Shown: positions 11,847 through 23,573 of the stretch, in pieces
Layout of the letters: each line of letters starts with the position of its first letter
How positions within the stretch are numbered: the first letter of the stretch is position 1
NCBI RefSeq assembly: GCF_902167145.1
Contig: NC_050097.1
Span: 142,625,982 to 142,689,981 of the forward strand
Length of the DNA stretch: 64,000 nucleotides
Direction of reading: 5' to 3'
Origin: Zea mays
Lineage: Eukaryota; Streptophyta; Magnoliopsida; Poales; Poaceae
Notes under the pieces: model-generated
What the model was told of the DNA's origin: nothing
Database searches by the model: none
Seen by the model: only the letters and a program-made list of their open reading frames with translations
Program-made: the position numbers and the translations under genes

Positions 11847-11851
11847 TCATC
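11847..11851. repeat. Probable target site of E4, left copy (TCATC)
   Basis: The five bases before the E4 LTR start TGTAACACTCC. The matching right copy is not present because the right end of E4 was lost. Confidence 0.55.
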
Positions 11852-14349
11852 TGTAACACTCCGGGTTCCACAAACAACCCGGAATGCTACTGTATTACAC
11901 TTCCGACGTCCATATATAAAATTTCGGCAGCATCCGCTTTGCAAGATTGCATAAAAGAGGAGGCAACAGAGTATAAACATATATCATGACTAAAACATAC
12001 TAAGTATTAGTAATCGACTAGCAAGGGAAGATAAACATACGACCTGAACTGAACTAACCAGTGCGCACGACCATATAAAGAAAACAAACTTCCTTTGACA
12101 ATAAGTTTCTAATTAAATCATGGCTGCGCCTAGGCAGCGTTATTGTGAGAGTAAAAGTGGACGTGCTGCTACTCCCCTCATTCCCAACATGTATCAAGTA
12201 CCTGCATTGAGTAATGCAAGAGTGAGATGACACATCTCAGCAAGTAAAATAATATCAAACAGTTTAACCACATAAGAACATAGTTTTACCACCACTTGAT
12301 TCCACAACCTTCTTATTACGAAGGTGCAGCACGTATACAACGTACAACACACCTAGTTACCACACCTCGCAGGTAGAAACCACAATAGTAACATAGTAAT
12401 GTCACACTTCATATATTCCTCATGAGTGCAAATGTCTGCAAATGCAAGGATGACTTCTGCCTTCATACCACTAAGGATATGAAGCCGCATCGTACCCCTC
12501 CTCGGGCAACGTACGATGCTAAAAAATGTACCGGTACGGTTGGACCATAAGATCACGACATAACTTCAAAATGCAAGATGGATGATGCGATGTGCATGTC
12601 ATGCCTACAACACTTCATATAACATGATTCAAAAAGATACTTCAACTTCATCCAAGATGGAAATCAACCACATATATCATTACCAAATTATGATCATCCA
12701 CAATATTAGACAATTGAGAATTAATACTTCCAAACAAATAAACTTCATCATAGAATTCAATGATTAACATAATTAAAACTTATGCATACTCAATGATAGG
12801 GAATAGGATGCAAACCAAACGGTAGCAACCACCACTGTATTTACTTGCCTTTACCGGAAGTTCGGGCAAATCCCTAAGTACGATCCGGAAGTCCACCACC
12901 TGTTTTTGACACCCAACTTAGTGCACCAATTTCACATAATCAGGCTCATAAGCGACGCCGCAACTACGCACAAACTCAAACCCCGCCGCAGGTTACATCT
13001 CTCCCTACACCCACCAAACTGCAGCGGCGCTGCTTAATAATTTTATAACTTTAAAATTATGACAGCAGTGGTAACAAACAAAAACTCCAGAGGCATCTAC
13101 ATAAAATTCCCCACAAGTTTTGTATACAGTTTATAATTAAATTCTAACATCTAATTAGCCCAAAACAGTCCACGAGATGAACCCTGTAATATGTTTTTTC
13201 TTTGTCTTTTGGACAGCGACATACCCGGATTCAAACAGCGATATCTTTTAAAATATAATTCCAAATCAAGCGCATAAGTACTCATTGGAAAGATAAGACA
13301 AATCCCTACATGATTATCATACTGGTTAACACTAATTACCCACGAAAAATTCCCAGAAACTGCTAATACCACTGCTGTTCACCCACCTGAAAAATCTGTT
13401 TTTTTTGGACAGCAACATAACCGGATTCAAACAACGATATCTCCTAAATTATAACTCCGAATCGAGCGCATAAGTACTTGTTGGAAAGATAACATAAAGC
13501 CCTACATGATTCTCATACTGATTAACACTAATTACTCCCGAAAAATCCCCAGAAACTGCTAATACTGCTGCTGTTCATCCCCCTAAAAATCTGTTTTTTT
13601 GGACAGCCACCTACCCGGTTTCAAACGGTGATAACTTTTAATTTATAACTCCAAATTGAGCGCATAAATACTCGTTGGAAAGGTATGCCAAAGTTCTACA
13701 TGATTCCCAAACTTATTCCCCTTAATTGTCCACGAAAAATGCCCAGAAATCACTAATTCTGCTGCTGTTCGTCCACCCCCTTAAAATTCTGGACAGCCCT
13801 TCTACCAAATCGCACACGCAACATCTAAACAATTGGATTGCCGCATAAAATGAACAAGAGATAAACACAAAAATCACCTTGGGTTCTCCCCCTTTTCTTC
13901 CTCCCTTCCTCCCTCCACCGAAAACCGTTGAAGATTTGCACCACGCGACGGAGATCCGAGCGGCAACGAATGGCACCATAGGAGGAGGTGATGGGGGGGG
14001 GGCGGCTAGGGTTTGATGTGTGGCTGCAAGTGCTTGAGAAAGGAGGAGATGGGAGAGGAGGCGGCCAAGAGGATAGGGGAATGGGGGGTGGCTGCACAAA
14101 GAATGGGGGGGGTTAGGGGGAGGGCGGCTAGGGTTATGGGGGTTAGTGGGCCGAAACAAGATTTGCGGCCCAACACGCCCACGCGACGGCTCCCGACCCC
14201 GATGCAAGCGCCTAACCAAAGAAATTCTACTGCCCTACAGGTGAATGTTTTTCCTCAAATTCCAAATTCCCAAAACGCAACCACCGAAAGAGAGAAAAAA
14301 ACAAAAAGAATACCCTCCAACTTCTCTTCTTTGCAAACCGGGTGTCACA
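11852..14349 (-). repeat. E4 3' LTR
   Basis: Minus-strand reading starts TGTGACACCCGG and ends CCGGAGTGTTACA, with TG/CA ends like the other Tekay-type LTRs here. A stretch with three ~195-bp tandem units lies at 13212-13790 and a GC-rich part at about 13880-14340. No coding sequence is supported; the ORFs at 13722-14411 overlap one another on both strands in skewed sequence. Confidence 0.82.
13212..13790. repeat. Three ~195-bp tandem repeats in E4 LTR
   Basis: Each unit starts with GGACAGC(A/C/G)AC and contains ATAACTCC..., a GCGCATAA(G/A)TACT block, GTTGGAAAG or ATTGGAAAG, TACATGATT and CAGAAA(C/T)... before TGCTGCTGTTC. Units begin near 13212, 13409 and 13602. Confidence 0.8.
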
Positions 14350-14366
14350 CTCTACCCCCCTTAAAA
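14350..14366 (-). other. E4 polypurine tract
   Basis: On the minus strand TTTTTAAGGGGGGTAGAG directly precedes TGTGACACCC. A partly palindromic GAATTCGAGGTCGAATTC block stands just upstream. Confidence 0.8.
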
Positions 14367-14519
14367 AGAATTCGACCTCGAATTCCGACGCTTCTATCGG
14401 AACAACAATAGAAAGATTAATGAATCAACAAAACTCACACATAAAGAAAAGTTCGAGTACTTCTGCTGCATCAGCTCCTCAAGCTCCTAGGATTCTAAGA
14501 TACGCAGCAGACGACACTC

Positions 14520-14735
14520 TATAGTCTGCTCTTGCTACACAGGAATCGGCTCTAGCTCGATTTGATGGTCTGGATTCCGCAAATACTTCCTCAACATAAA
14601 GACATGGAATAGTTGGTGTACTCTGATCATAGATTCCGACAATTACATGTGCTAAGCCCAGCTGCCAACTCGGCCGAGATAGTAGACGGTCCTATATACC
14701 TCGGACCAAGCTTTCCTGACACCAAATCAATCATT
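14520..14735 (-). pseudogene. Decayed polyprotein tail of a Tekay-like element
   Basis: Minus-strand translation gives recognisable pieces of the integrase C-terminal region: a degraded KLGPRYIGP-like block, RVGSWA near 14660-14680, and FHVFMLRKYL..NPDHQIELEP at about 14539-14606. Chromovirus integrases carry the equivalent VFHVSMLRKY..DP.H at the same distance from the purine tract. Stops and frameshifts interrupt it. Nothing upstream of it in the element (further right) is recognisably coding. Confidence 0.6.
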
Positions 14736-14739
14736 GACA

Positions 14740-17575
14740 TATGCAAGTACTTCAAGGAATGTATATATGAATGCAAGGCATATAATGTTCCTATAGCCTA
14801 AACCAAACTTAGCCAAACAAGAGCAACTTCAAGAGAGCAACTTAATGCTTGCATATTTCTAGATAGCAGCACAGCGGTTAATTGTTTTGCTCCTAACTCA
14901 CAAAATATGCATCGAAAATTAGTAAACTAGGACTTTATGGAAAGCTTATAAAGTCCACTATACCCTTGGTATTAACATCACAACAAGATTTGACACTTAG
15001 AAAGGTCAAACAATGCTAAACGTAAATTCTGTCCAGACTTGGACGTAATTCAACTACTCAATTCAAAAATCCATAATTGGAGTCTCAATCATCCAATTCA
15101 GGTGCTCCCAGACTTTTTAGGAAGGTAGTAGAATTTTCTATAATTCATTTATAAACATATCAAGTTAATTCAATGCATATTAAGGTCAAAAGACACGAGA
15201 AAGGCTCTGCTGTCCAAATTTGGACAGATTCAGAGATCACACTTAAAACAGTTGTAACTTAACTTATAGATCTCCAAAAAAATTAATCCAAAATTTGTTG
15301 AAACGATTAAGAAAAGTACTACAACTTCTTTATAATTTATAATAAGTTATTTGAAGTTTAAATTGGGCAAACAAGGTCAGCTTCGAAATCTGTACAGAAT
15401 CTGCACAAATTTCAAGACTGGACTTGAGAAAATCATAACTCCCAAACTACTGGACCTATGGTCATGAAATTTTTACACAAGTAAGATAAAGAAGTTGGCT
15501 ACAACTTTTATATATAACATCTCTACAGAAAAGATGGTTTACTTTATTGAACTAGCTGCATAACTAAAACTGGTCATGCAGTCCCAATAGCAAGCAATAG
15601 ATTTTATCAGGTTCATTACTCTTCTAAGATTAAGCGTTCATTGAAAGACTAATAACTTTAGGTTCTTCATTACGAGTCACCTAGAACAAATATAAGTATA
15701 GAAGCAATATGATAACTTTTTAAATCATTTAAGCCTAATCTCACATCATGCAAACAAGAATCAATTTAAGCATGTTATGTCTGTCCACATATTCATCCAA
15801 GCACATTCTATACATGATATCATAACTCCCTGCAGCTAACAAAATTTTGCAAATATAAACTCATTGAAAAGATTATAACATTCCCTAGAACTTTTATTAT
15901 AATGAGTGTCTCGGAATTGGTTTCCAAACCGATAAAACAATGCAACTCTTTTGTTGCAAAACTGATAGGATTGAAACAATGGACAACTAAAATTCAAAAA
16001 CCTATAACTCCTGCTATACTCAACTTAAACTACAACGAACACGCGTTGGAAAAGTATTGAAAATTGTCCACGACTTTTGCAATAAAGTTGCACCCAAATT
16101 AATCCTTATAGCCCTCAACTCTGCATGACCTACAACTGAACTCAGCCTGAGATACTACACATTAGAGATTCGACTTATATCCGGGCAACCACCTCTCCAA
16201 ATCTATTTAACAGACAGTTACAAGTAAATACCCATTAAAAAGGTACTGAAAAGACCTACAAGTTTTGCTTAAAGAGAACTCGCAAATTTGTGCTCTGCAA
16301 CTATCAAAACGCGGTCGATTTATTGGTGATTATAACGACGCCTAACGTTCAGACACAACAGTGCAACAACTTCAGAGCAACCTAACTCCAATTATATGCA
16401 ATGAGAATTAGAAACCCATACTCTTTGAAAAGATCATGAAATTACTAAAACTTTCATAATCCACAAAGACCAAATTATACCGTCTTCAATGTCTACTCTT
16501 CCGTACAAAATTAAAGACTCACTCTGCTAGAGACACCAACAAAGATGTTTTAAGAAACCCATATCTCTCAAATGTTTAGACCAAACATGGTGATTAAGCA
16601 TCCTATGGAAAGATGAAGAAACATACTACAAAACATTCTAGATAAGTGAAGCCTGATTCGGCCTCCAACTAATTTAAAATGCCTCCCGAAACCAAACAAC
16701 ACATTATCAACAATAAAAAACAATATAAAATGAAACCCAAGTCATTGGCAGGTGCAATCAACACTAGGATTTTCCAGTACCAAACTGGGATGCAACTCCA
16801 CAAAGTCTTTAAATAACACTCTACCAAATAGGTTAGAACACTAAGCACAACAATCAATGAATTCAACAACCTCGTTTGTTAATGCCACTAAGGTCAAACA
16901 TCCATGTATCGACAATGTATGAAACACCTGACATACCCGTCTCCAGCACTATAAAACATGGTTGTTATTACACTAGAATCCAACTACTAGAAATGTCCAA
17001 AACTATTCTGTTGACGTGAAGCAAATGGTGCTCATGTCATATAACATCTTTTTCTCCTCTCAAAAGAGATAAAATTTGCAATACTCATAAAGCAATGGAG
17101 GGATAACAACAAGAAAAACTAATGTACTTCTTGACACAGACTCATGCAAAAGCTTCATAAATATTACTTTCAACACTAAAATAATAACACGATACAATGC
17201 TCAACAGGAGTAATTAGACTTCAATAAGACAATCCACCTAACCAAACTACCTTGATTAACCTCACATACAACAATACCTCCTATTGCACTTGAACAATTT
17301 GTACCTAGTGATGACATAGGATGAATTCAAAGTAGTAGACATACATGATCTATCAAACCATCATTCATATAAAAAAAATCTCCATCTGATGCAACAACCA
17401 CATCATTATAGAGATAGATGACTAACAAACATAATCAACTTCCAGTTAAACATTGACTTTGTTTAAGATAAAGCGGTCCAAATAATAATTCAACAAGCAT
17501 GCATAGAGAACTGATCATATAAAAAAACTACCATATATCATCGGCGATTAAAAACAATATAAAACGGATCCACTC
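14740..17575. other. E4 internal non-coding AT-rich region with degenerate ~180-bp modules
   Basis: No supported gene in ~2.8 kb. Between about 14940 and 16700 similar phrases recur: a CTGTCCA...TGGACAG-like block (near 15027, 15207 and 15388), ATAACT(CC), GAAAAGAT or GGAAAAGTA, and ACAACTTTT. They resemble the units in the E4 LTR (13212-13790) and look like an old, diverged array. From about 16700 to 17560 I see no structure. Confidence 0.5.
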
Positions 17576-18181
17576 AAATATCTTCATCTTATGCTTTAGA
17601 GATCAGCATTTTATCTTCATCTCATGCTTTAGAAATCAGCATTTTATCTTCGTCTCATGCTTTTGCAAATTCAAATAACATGGTCTGCCCATGCTTTATT
17701 AGGTTTGAAATTTATTTGATCGCTGATAGATTGGGCGTCTCGTAGATGGCTCTTGGCTGGTCTTCACTTTGCTTTGTGCTTCAATGCTTCTGCTGACTAG
17801 ACTTGCAGTTCAGTAGCTATATTTGGCTTTCCTTTGATCTCTGTTGATATCTTCCTTCTGTCTCAATACATTCATTGCGTATACTGTATGGATGTGACTT
17901 GTTCAGAAAATCTATTGAAAATTCCTGGCCGTCCCCCCCAATGGGTGTGACCAAGGGACGTCTTGGTACGTAGAGCGTTTAGCACACTGTCCAGGAGTGG
18001 TAACTTGACGTGACCGCGGGGCGTAATCATATCGCCCGAGCAGTTGACCTTAGTCCAAATGGTGTCATGTTACGCGAAGCGGCGTCTGCTGCCTGACTTT
18101 CTTTCAGGTGGTTTGAATTGCTTATTGAATACTTGCGATTGTTCGGTGAGCGTGGTAGGAGATCAACAGTTGCCTCCGGAC
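17575..18181. other. B 3'-proximal region between antisense gene and lost LTR
   Basis: No gene. Three ~33-bp repeats (ATCTTCATCTCATGCTTTAG type) occupy 17577-17663; they match in reverse the CTCTAAAGCATAATATCGAT region of A near 52380. The following 300 bp match in reverse A at 52100-52330. CCCCCCAATGGGTGTGACC at about 17934 recalls the ACACCCATTGGG motif repeated in A. Confidence 0.7.
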
Positions 18182-18182
18182 C

Positions 18183-18190
18183 CTATAAAT
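18183..18190 (+). promoter_or_regulatory. TATA box of antisense acidic gene in B
   Basis: CTATAAAT about 90 bp before ATG 18276. A canonical TATA sits at the equivalent place in A (51842-51851, minus), so the promoter is conserved between the two copies. Confidence 0.65.
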
Positions 18191-18275
18191 GGCCTGCTTG
18201 CACTGTTGTTCTCTTCACACATCCTTCGATCATCTGTTGCTTCTTTTCCAACTCCCTCTTCTCTTCCATCTGACC

Positions 18276-18733
18276 ATGGGCAAGGACAAGAAAGGTCGAG
18301 GTTTGCCGCGTCGCTCCGGCGACAAACGGAAGCGTGAGCCAAGTCCTCCCTTGGAGGACTTTGGTGACTTCGAGTACTCGAAGGAGGAGTTTTCCTCCAA
18401 GTCTGAGAGATCGCCGGTCTATGCTTCCCCCCGACATCGTCCGACAACTCGGACGATTCCTAGGGGATAGCCGCGGAGGTGTGGATGTACATCCGGTCCG
18501 TCGAGCGCGCCAGGCTCGAGGGTTCAGATGAGTCGGAGGTCTCCTCGGACAAGGAGAACTCTTCCGACTCGTTCGAGGAAGGGAGCGGCGACGATGGCAG
18601 CGGTGGAGGTGGAGGCGATGGCGACGACGGCGACAAGGGCGGCGATGGAGGCAGCGGCGGCGGTAGGAGCGACAACGACAACAAGGGCGGCAGAAGCAGC
18701 AGCAAGGCTACTGGCAAAGCGCCACTAGCTTAA
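18276..18733 (+). pseudogene. Antisense acidic low-complexity gene in B, frameshifted
   Basis: Starts at ATG 18276 with a basic head (MGKDKKGRGL) and KRKREPSPPLEDFGD, then runs out of frame near 18455-18475. It resumes at 18479 with AAEVWMYIRSV and a tail of Asp, Gly and Ser repeats ending at 18733. The A copy (51313-51762) is open and homologous from end to end. The gene lies opposite to gag-pol of its own element, between pol and the 3' LTR. The composition suggests a disordered nuclear protein, but no domain is recognised. Confidence 0.65.
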
Positions 18734-18984
18734 ATATTAGTATAGATAATTAGCAGTAGTAGTAGTGGAATAATTTAGTAGCAGTTAGTAGTATAGTGTA
18801 GTGTGAGTAATGTAATGTAGTAAAAAAGGGAAAAAGGCTGACTCATAATGGGTCAGTCTTTGAGTTTGTGAAAATCCCTTCCACTATTAAACGAAGAAAC
18901 TTCAGTTGGTCCGAGTGAACTTTTGCTTTTTTGCTGCTCTTTCTTTGTAATTGTTTGATAGTTCGTCTTCACGCCTAATACTGC

Positions 18985-19230
18985 CGGCGTTTTTAGAAAT
19001 AACCGCTGAGTGATGTCTGATGACATCGACGTTTTAGAGGTAACCGTCGAGTCATGTTCAATTATGCCAGCGTTTTAGAGGTAACCGCCGAGCGATAGAT
19101 GATGACACCGGCGTTTTAGAGGTAAACGCCAAGTCATCCCTGACTCTATCGGCGTTTTAGAGGTAACCGCCGAGTGGTGCTTGACACTGTCGACATTTTA
19201 GAGGTAACCGCCAAGTGGTGCTTGAAGTTT
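18985..19230 (+). repeat. Six 41-bp repeats upstream of the long antisense gene in B
   Basis: Units of the form CGGCGTTTTAGAGGTAACCG plus CCGAGTGATG... start near 18985, 19027, 19068, 19109, 19150 and 19191. The array ends ~180 bp before the ATG at 19410. The same 41-bp period is found reversed in A (50607-50851). Confidence 0.88.
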
Positions 19231-19409
19231 CGCTTTCCTGAGTGATGACTTGGCACTTTTAGAAATAGCGCCTGACCCAGGAAAACCCCATTTATACTCG
19301 TGTCGACATGCGCTTTTGATTTCTGAGCCCTAACTTCACATTTCCGCTCGAAACCATTCCTCTGTTTCCCTGAGATTCCGCTCTTGTTCGTTCCGTCGGC
19401 AAGATTGTG

Positions 19410-22400
19410 ATGGCGCCGAAACGGAAGAGGCAGAGCTCTGTCGTGACAATCATCCCGCCCATCGACCCCAACAGTCAGTTGCCATTCGCGGGTAACTACA
19501 TGTCTGTTATTTCAGAATCTGATCTTCTTCACCTTGTTGATGTTGGGGTTTTACCTCCAAAAGAACTTTGCTCTTGGTGTATTTGCCACGGGGTCATTGT
19601 TCCGACGGAGGACACCCATGAGTCCGTCGTCTATGTTCCTTTTCTTATGTGCGGCCTTGCTCTTCCTGTTTCTCCCTTCGTCCACGACCTCCTTGATTTC
19701 TACGAACTAAACTTGACCCACTTGAACCCTAATTCTATTTTGCAAGTTTCCATTTTTATTCATCTGTATGAGGCCTATCTCGGGATTCTTCCCCATTTTG
19801 GCCTCTGGAAATATCTGTATCATTGTTGGCCCGAGATGGCTGGGGGGACAACACAAGCTTGTTGGCGGTGCAAGTCTGGAGCTGTGTTGCGGGAGGAAAA
19901 CAGAGTACCTCGACATCCCCCTCAAGGATAGCATCAAGGGGTAGCGCCTCGAGTGGTTCATTATGGAGAACCACTGCAAGTCCCTACCCCCTCGGTTAGG
20001 GAGGCAGCCAGATGTCCGCACTCCAAGATGGGTAGAATCTCCAACCCCTCCGGAGATACGGAGGCAAAAGTACTGCTTGCCGAGGTATGCTTGTTGAAAG
20101 ATAGAGGTCTGACTATTGAGGTTGTGGTTGCTGATTTCATCTTCAAGAATATCCAGCCTTTGAAGGACAGGGCGTACCCGGCTTATCTGTATAGTGGCAT
20201 CAATGAATCTACCCGAGTTACAAACAAGAGAATCCCCACTGAAGATCTGGTGAGCCGACTGGATATGATCCTGAGGGGTAGACTGTCAAATGTTGGTGCT
20301 CTCGTTGCCTATTTTGCCTGGAATCTACCACCACATAGGTCATTTTCTGAATTTGTGTCGAACCCTCCTGCTAGTGATGGTAGTCTGGGCCTTAGAGTGC
20401 GACCCTCTCCCGACGACATTGAGGCTCTGATTGCCCCATTTCGAAGTCTTCCAGATGATGAGAGGTAGACTCATTTTGAGATGCCAGCTAGCACAGACGA
20501 TGCAGAGATAGATGTTGTGCTTAGTATGCTGGCTGGGGAATCATATTACTCGACCCATGCCGAGCCAATGGCTATTACAGCTGGACAAGAACTTGGCAAA
20601 GCGGTGGAGACTCAGAAGCCTGAAGGTGCTCGCCCAAAGTGTCTACGCCGAGTTAGCCGCTCGACTGCACCTGTTGAGGAAAAGAAGAAGAAGAGGCGGC
20701 TTCGGCGACTGTCATGCTTGGACCAGGGTGCAGGTCCTTCTGCTCCGGTTTGTGATGAGGTGCCAGCAGAGGTCCTTCCTGAGGTTGATGCCAAGGGTTG
20801 TGATCATGCACAAGGTGTTGTCTATATATTTGATGAAGAAGAAGAAGAAGAAGAAGTCCCGCTGATCCGTAAGAACAGCCGGCATTACAGAGGTAGCGAG
20901 GGGGGAGTGATATTCCTTCTCCAGCCCTGTCGGCTCTTGTCAGTCTTTAGGGACTGTCAATATCAGATTTTGATCAAGCCCTTGAGGAAGTCGTCCTTGA
21001 GGATATGCTGTCAGAGCCAACTGCCGATGATGTAATGGTCATTCGTTCAGATGTTCCAGACGTTGGACTGGAGGTATCCCGAGCAGTGTCTCATGCATCG
21101 TCGACTTTGGAGGCAGTCTTCAATGCCAAGATGCTGGTCCGAGTCGCCCGACTCCCATGGAGGTGACAAAGGAGCCCTCAACCTTATAGGTGGCTTCTGC
21201 CAAAGACCCAGCCCCCGAGGGTGGTGCTAGCAGTTCCCCGGCCCCCGAGGGTGTTGCCGGTAGTGATCCGGCTCTAGTGGGTAGCGCAAGCTGCAACCCA
21301 GCCCCCGAGGGTGTTTAGGTGGGCTCTCCTTCCCACACCTCCATGGACATTCATGTTGGATCGTCTCCACCTCAGTCCGATGGGGCGACGATAGTGCATG
21401 CTTCCACAGCTTTGAACAAATAAGTCGCCTTAGAGGCCGCCGAGCTAGATGCGAGAAATCTGTTATCTGCTGGCAGGGCTGAGATCACCCATGACAATGC
21501 CCTTCAAATTGTTCATGTTGATCTTCCCCCATCAGGCCAAGACATAGCTTCCCCTGCCTTGGGTCTGCCATCGTTCCTCTCCAATCTTCAAGTAAGTTAA
21601 CTTCTTGCCTTTTATTGTTCATATTAGTAAATTATATTTCTTCTGCTTATCTGTCTTTGATCATAGGCTTTGATTGATGGAATGTCTGCCTAGCTGAGGT
21701 CGTGCGGGGCCACTGTCCTAGAAGAAGCACTGTCTCTAATGCAGTGGAACCCATTGCTGCTTCAGAAACAGATTGCTGACTTGAAGGCATCAAATGCTGG
21801 TTAGTGATCTCACTTCTTCCTAAGTTGTTTTTATTGATCAACTTGTTTTTAATCATGCATCCCCTTTCAGCTGCATTGTCGGATATGGCCCAGCGATGCT
21901 CTGAACTCGAGGAGAAATATCTTCGAAGTCAAGCCGACTTAACCCAACAGTGCTCTGACCTTGAGGAGAAGTATTCTCAAGGTCAGGCCGACTTGGCCCG
22001 AATTTCTACTTCTTTGGATGGCGCGCGCTCTTTGAACTCTTCCCTCAATGCTCAGCTTGACTCGGAAAGGATGGCACATGAGGTAAACTCCCTTGGTTGA
22101 CTTCGCCACGCTTATTGTTGACTGGGTGCTGAATGTTGATTCTTGTTCATAGGAGGAGAAACGAGCACTTGCAGCCTCTCGCGATAATCTGGATAGGTTT
22201 ATCATGATGCTAGCAACTCTTTGACTATTTTGGAAAGGAGCCACCACTTCACTATGTCGGACCTGGACCATCATCGTCATGAGCTGCGAATATCTCAAGA
22301 TGAAGTTCAGCGGCTTGGACAGCTGTTATCATCCAAGGATTCAACCATTAGAGATCTTCGTGCTTCAAATAAACTTGCTGCCCAAGAGCTAGAAACTGCC

Positions 22401-22631
22401 CGACTAGCTGTCAAAGCCTCAGAGGACAACTGCGTCGTTCTGAAGGCTCAGCGCGACAAGGCTATGGACAAAGCCATTCGTGCTGGGCGGATCTTGATGA
22501 GGAGGCCTAGCGTAGTTGTGCCTGACGATATTGTTGCCGACGTCAAGGCTGCGCCTGATGCCTCGAGTCGTCCTTCTTCTTCGATTGCTCCTACAAAAAA
22601 CATTGCCAGCAAAGACGTTTCGATGCAGTGA
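19410..22631 (+). pseudogene. Antisense four-exon gene in B: putative gypsy-type transposon domain plus coiled coil
   Basis: Exons inferred at 19410-21591, 21667-21799, 21871-22082 and 22153-22631. Introns are 75, 71 and 70 bp with GT...AG ends and phases 0, 1 and 0. Exon 1 begins MAPKRKRQSS and contains LHLVDVGVLPPKELCSWC, VYVPFLMCGLALPVSPF and PHFGLWKYLYHC, which fit the family known as putative gypsy-type transposon (Transposase_28). It continues with VADFIFKNIQPLKDRAYPAY, a lysine-rich patch (EEKKKKRRLRRLS), a poly-Glu run and PAPEG repeats. Exons 2-4 encode heptad-rich coiled coil, ending SMQ at 22631. Damage: a G insertion near 19840, TAG near 19946, an indel near 20050, TAG at 20466, an indel near 20895 and TAG codons near 21317 and 21692. 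A TTTATA box lies near 19291. The biochemical function is unknown. Confidence 0.75.
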
Positions 22632-22869
22632 TGTCCTGCAAAACACTTGATGTAATATGAATTCTACGTGGATGTGATGGTTATGTTAGAACTCGAATAT
22701 TTTGTGAGCAGGGTGCTAGAAAGTGCCCCTGATGCCAACAAGTAAAACGTTCTTTTTATTCCTAGAGTGCTAATTGTTTTGCTGTTAGAGTATAGTAGTC
22801 ACCCTGAACAGTTGTGAAAGTAAATGTGGCGTGCTAGTTTTAAAACTTTTTCTGTCTTAAGCCAATCTC

Positions 22870-23435
22870 CTGGCTGGTAAGGCATAGTGGTCGCCCTAAG
22901 ATAGGTAGATGTGATCATATCACACCGACTTTATCGCCGACTTAAGCTGATTGTCCCGCTGGTAGGGTATAATGGTCACCCTAAGCCAAGTTAGCGCGAG
23001 CATGTTGCACCGACTTAAGTCATCGCCGTCTTAAAACGATTGCTCTATTAGTAGGGTATAGTGATCACCCTAAGCCGAGTAAGCTTGAGCATGTTGCACC
23101 GTCTTAAGTCGTCGCCGACTTAAGCCGATTGCTCCGTCAGTAGGGTATAGTGGTCACCCTAAGTCGAGTAAGCGTGAGCATGTTGCACTGTCTTAAGTCA
23201 TCGCCGACTTAAGACGATTGCTCCGTTAGTAGGGTGATCACCCTAAGCCGAGTAAGCGTGAGCATGTTGCACCGTCTTATGTCGTCGCCGACTTAAGCCG
23301 ATTGCTCCGTCAGGTGGGTATAGTGGTCACCCTAAGTCGAGTAAGCCCGAGCATGTTGCACCATCTTAAGTCGTCGTCGACTTAAGCCGATTGCTCCGTT
23401 AGTAGGGTATAGTGGTCACCCTAAGTCGAGTAAGT
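22870..23435. repeat. About seven 88-bp hairpin repeats between pol and antisense gene in B
   Basis: Units contain TAGGGTATAGTGGTCACCCT, AGCATGTTGCACC and an inverted repeat CTTAAGTCG-TCGC-CGACTTAAG with 9-bp arms. The array separates the 3' end of the antisense gene (22631) from the 3' end of pol (23574, minus). A has the reverse-oriented homologue at 32820-33210. Confidence 0.9.
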
Positions 23436-23573
23436 GTGTTGGTTTCAAGTCCCACCGAATCGAAGTCACCTGATAGTCAAGAGTTTGAATGCCTTTGAAA
23501 ACGAAAACTTAATTGATGATGGGTTCTCCAATTACAGAGTACAATGTTGCTTCGATAGCTTTTGAGGCCTTTG

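Larger units (their letters stand above)
9924..11851 (+). pseudogene. gag-pol: E1 gag-protease-RT start, interrupted by E4
   Basis: Continues the gag frame from 2097. A retrotransposon gag domain spans about 10040-10480 (motifs such as ETTYLEFSETRPP and KLKQ/RLKQGGDTV). A stop at 10481-10483 replaces an arginine codon of the homologue. A 232-bp tandem duplication (10516-10979) shifts the frame. A CCHC knuckle ([14 protein letters not shown]) lies at about 11027-11068, followed by more stops near 11092. The protease from 11190 keeps its LFDSGAS active site. The frame then enters the start of RT (GFIRPSSS) and is cut at 11851 by E4. The remaining RT, RNase H, integrase and chromodomain are not found elsewhere in the window and were probably lost in a deletion. 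Confidence 0.88.
11852..17575 (-). mobile_element. E4: truncated minus-strand LTR retrotransposon in E1 RT
   Basis: Begins with a 2498-bp LTR (11852-14349, TGTAACACT to GTGTCACA), which reads as the 3' LTR on the minus strand because a purine tract adjoins its right side. The internal part holds a decayed piece of a Tekay-like polyprotein tail, then ~2.8 kb of AT-rich non-coding repeats. No second LTR or primer site is found. The sequence changes into Tat element B at about 17560-17580, so the right half of E4 is missing. Confidence 0.8.

Noticed and set aside
13722..14411. Two overlapping ORFs on opposite strands
   Set aside because: G/C-skewed LTR sequence of E4; no domains and mutual overlap.
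18460..18717. Proline-rich minus-strand ORF opposite the acidic gene of B
   Set aside because: Shadow of the GAC/GGC repeats on the other strand.
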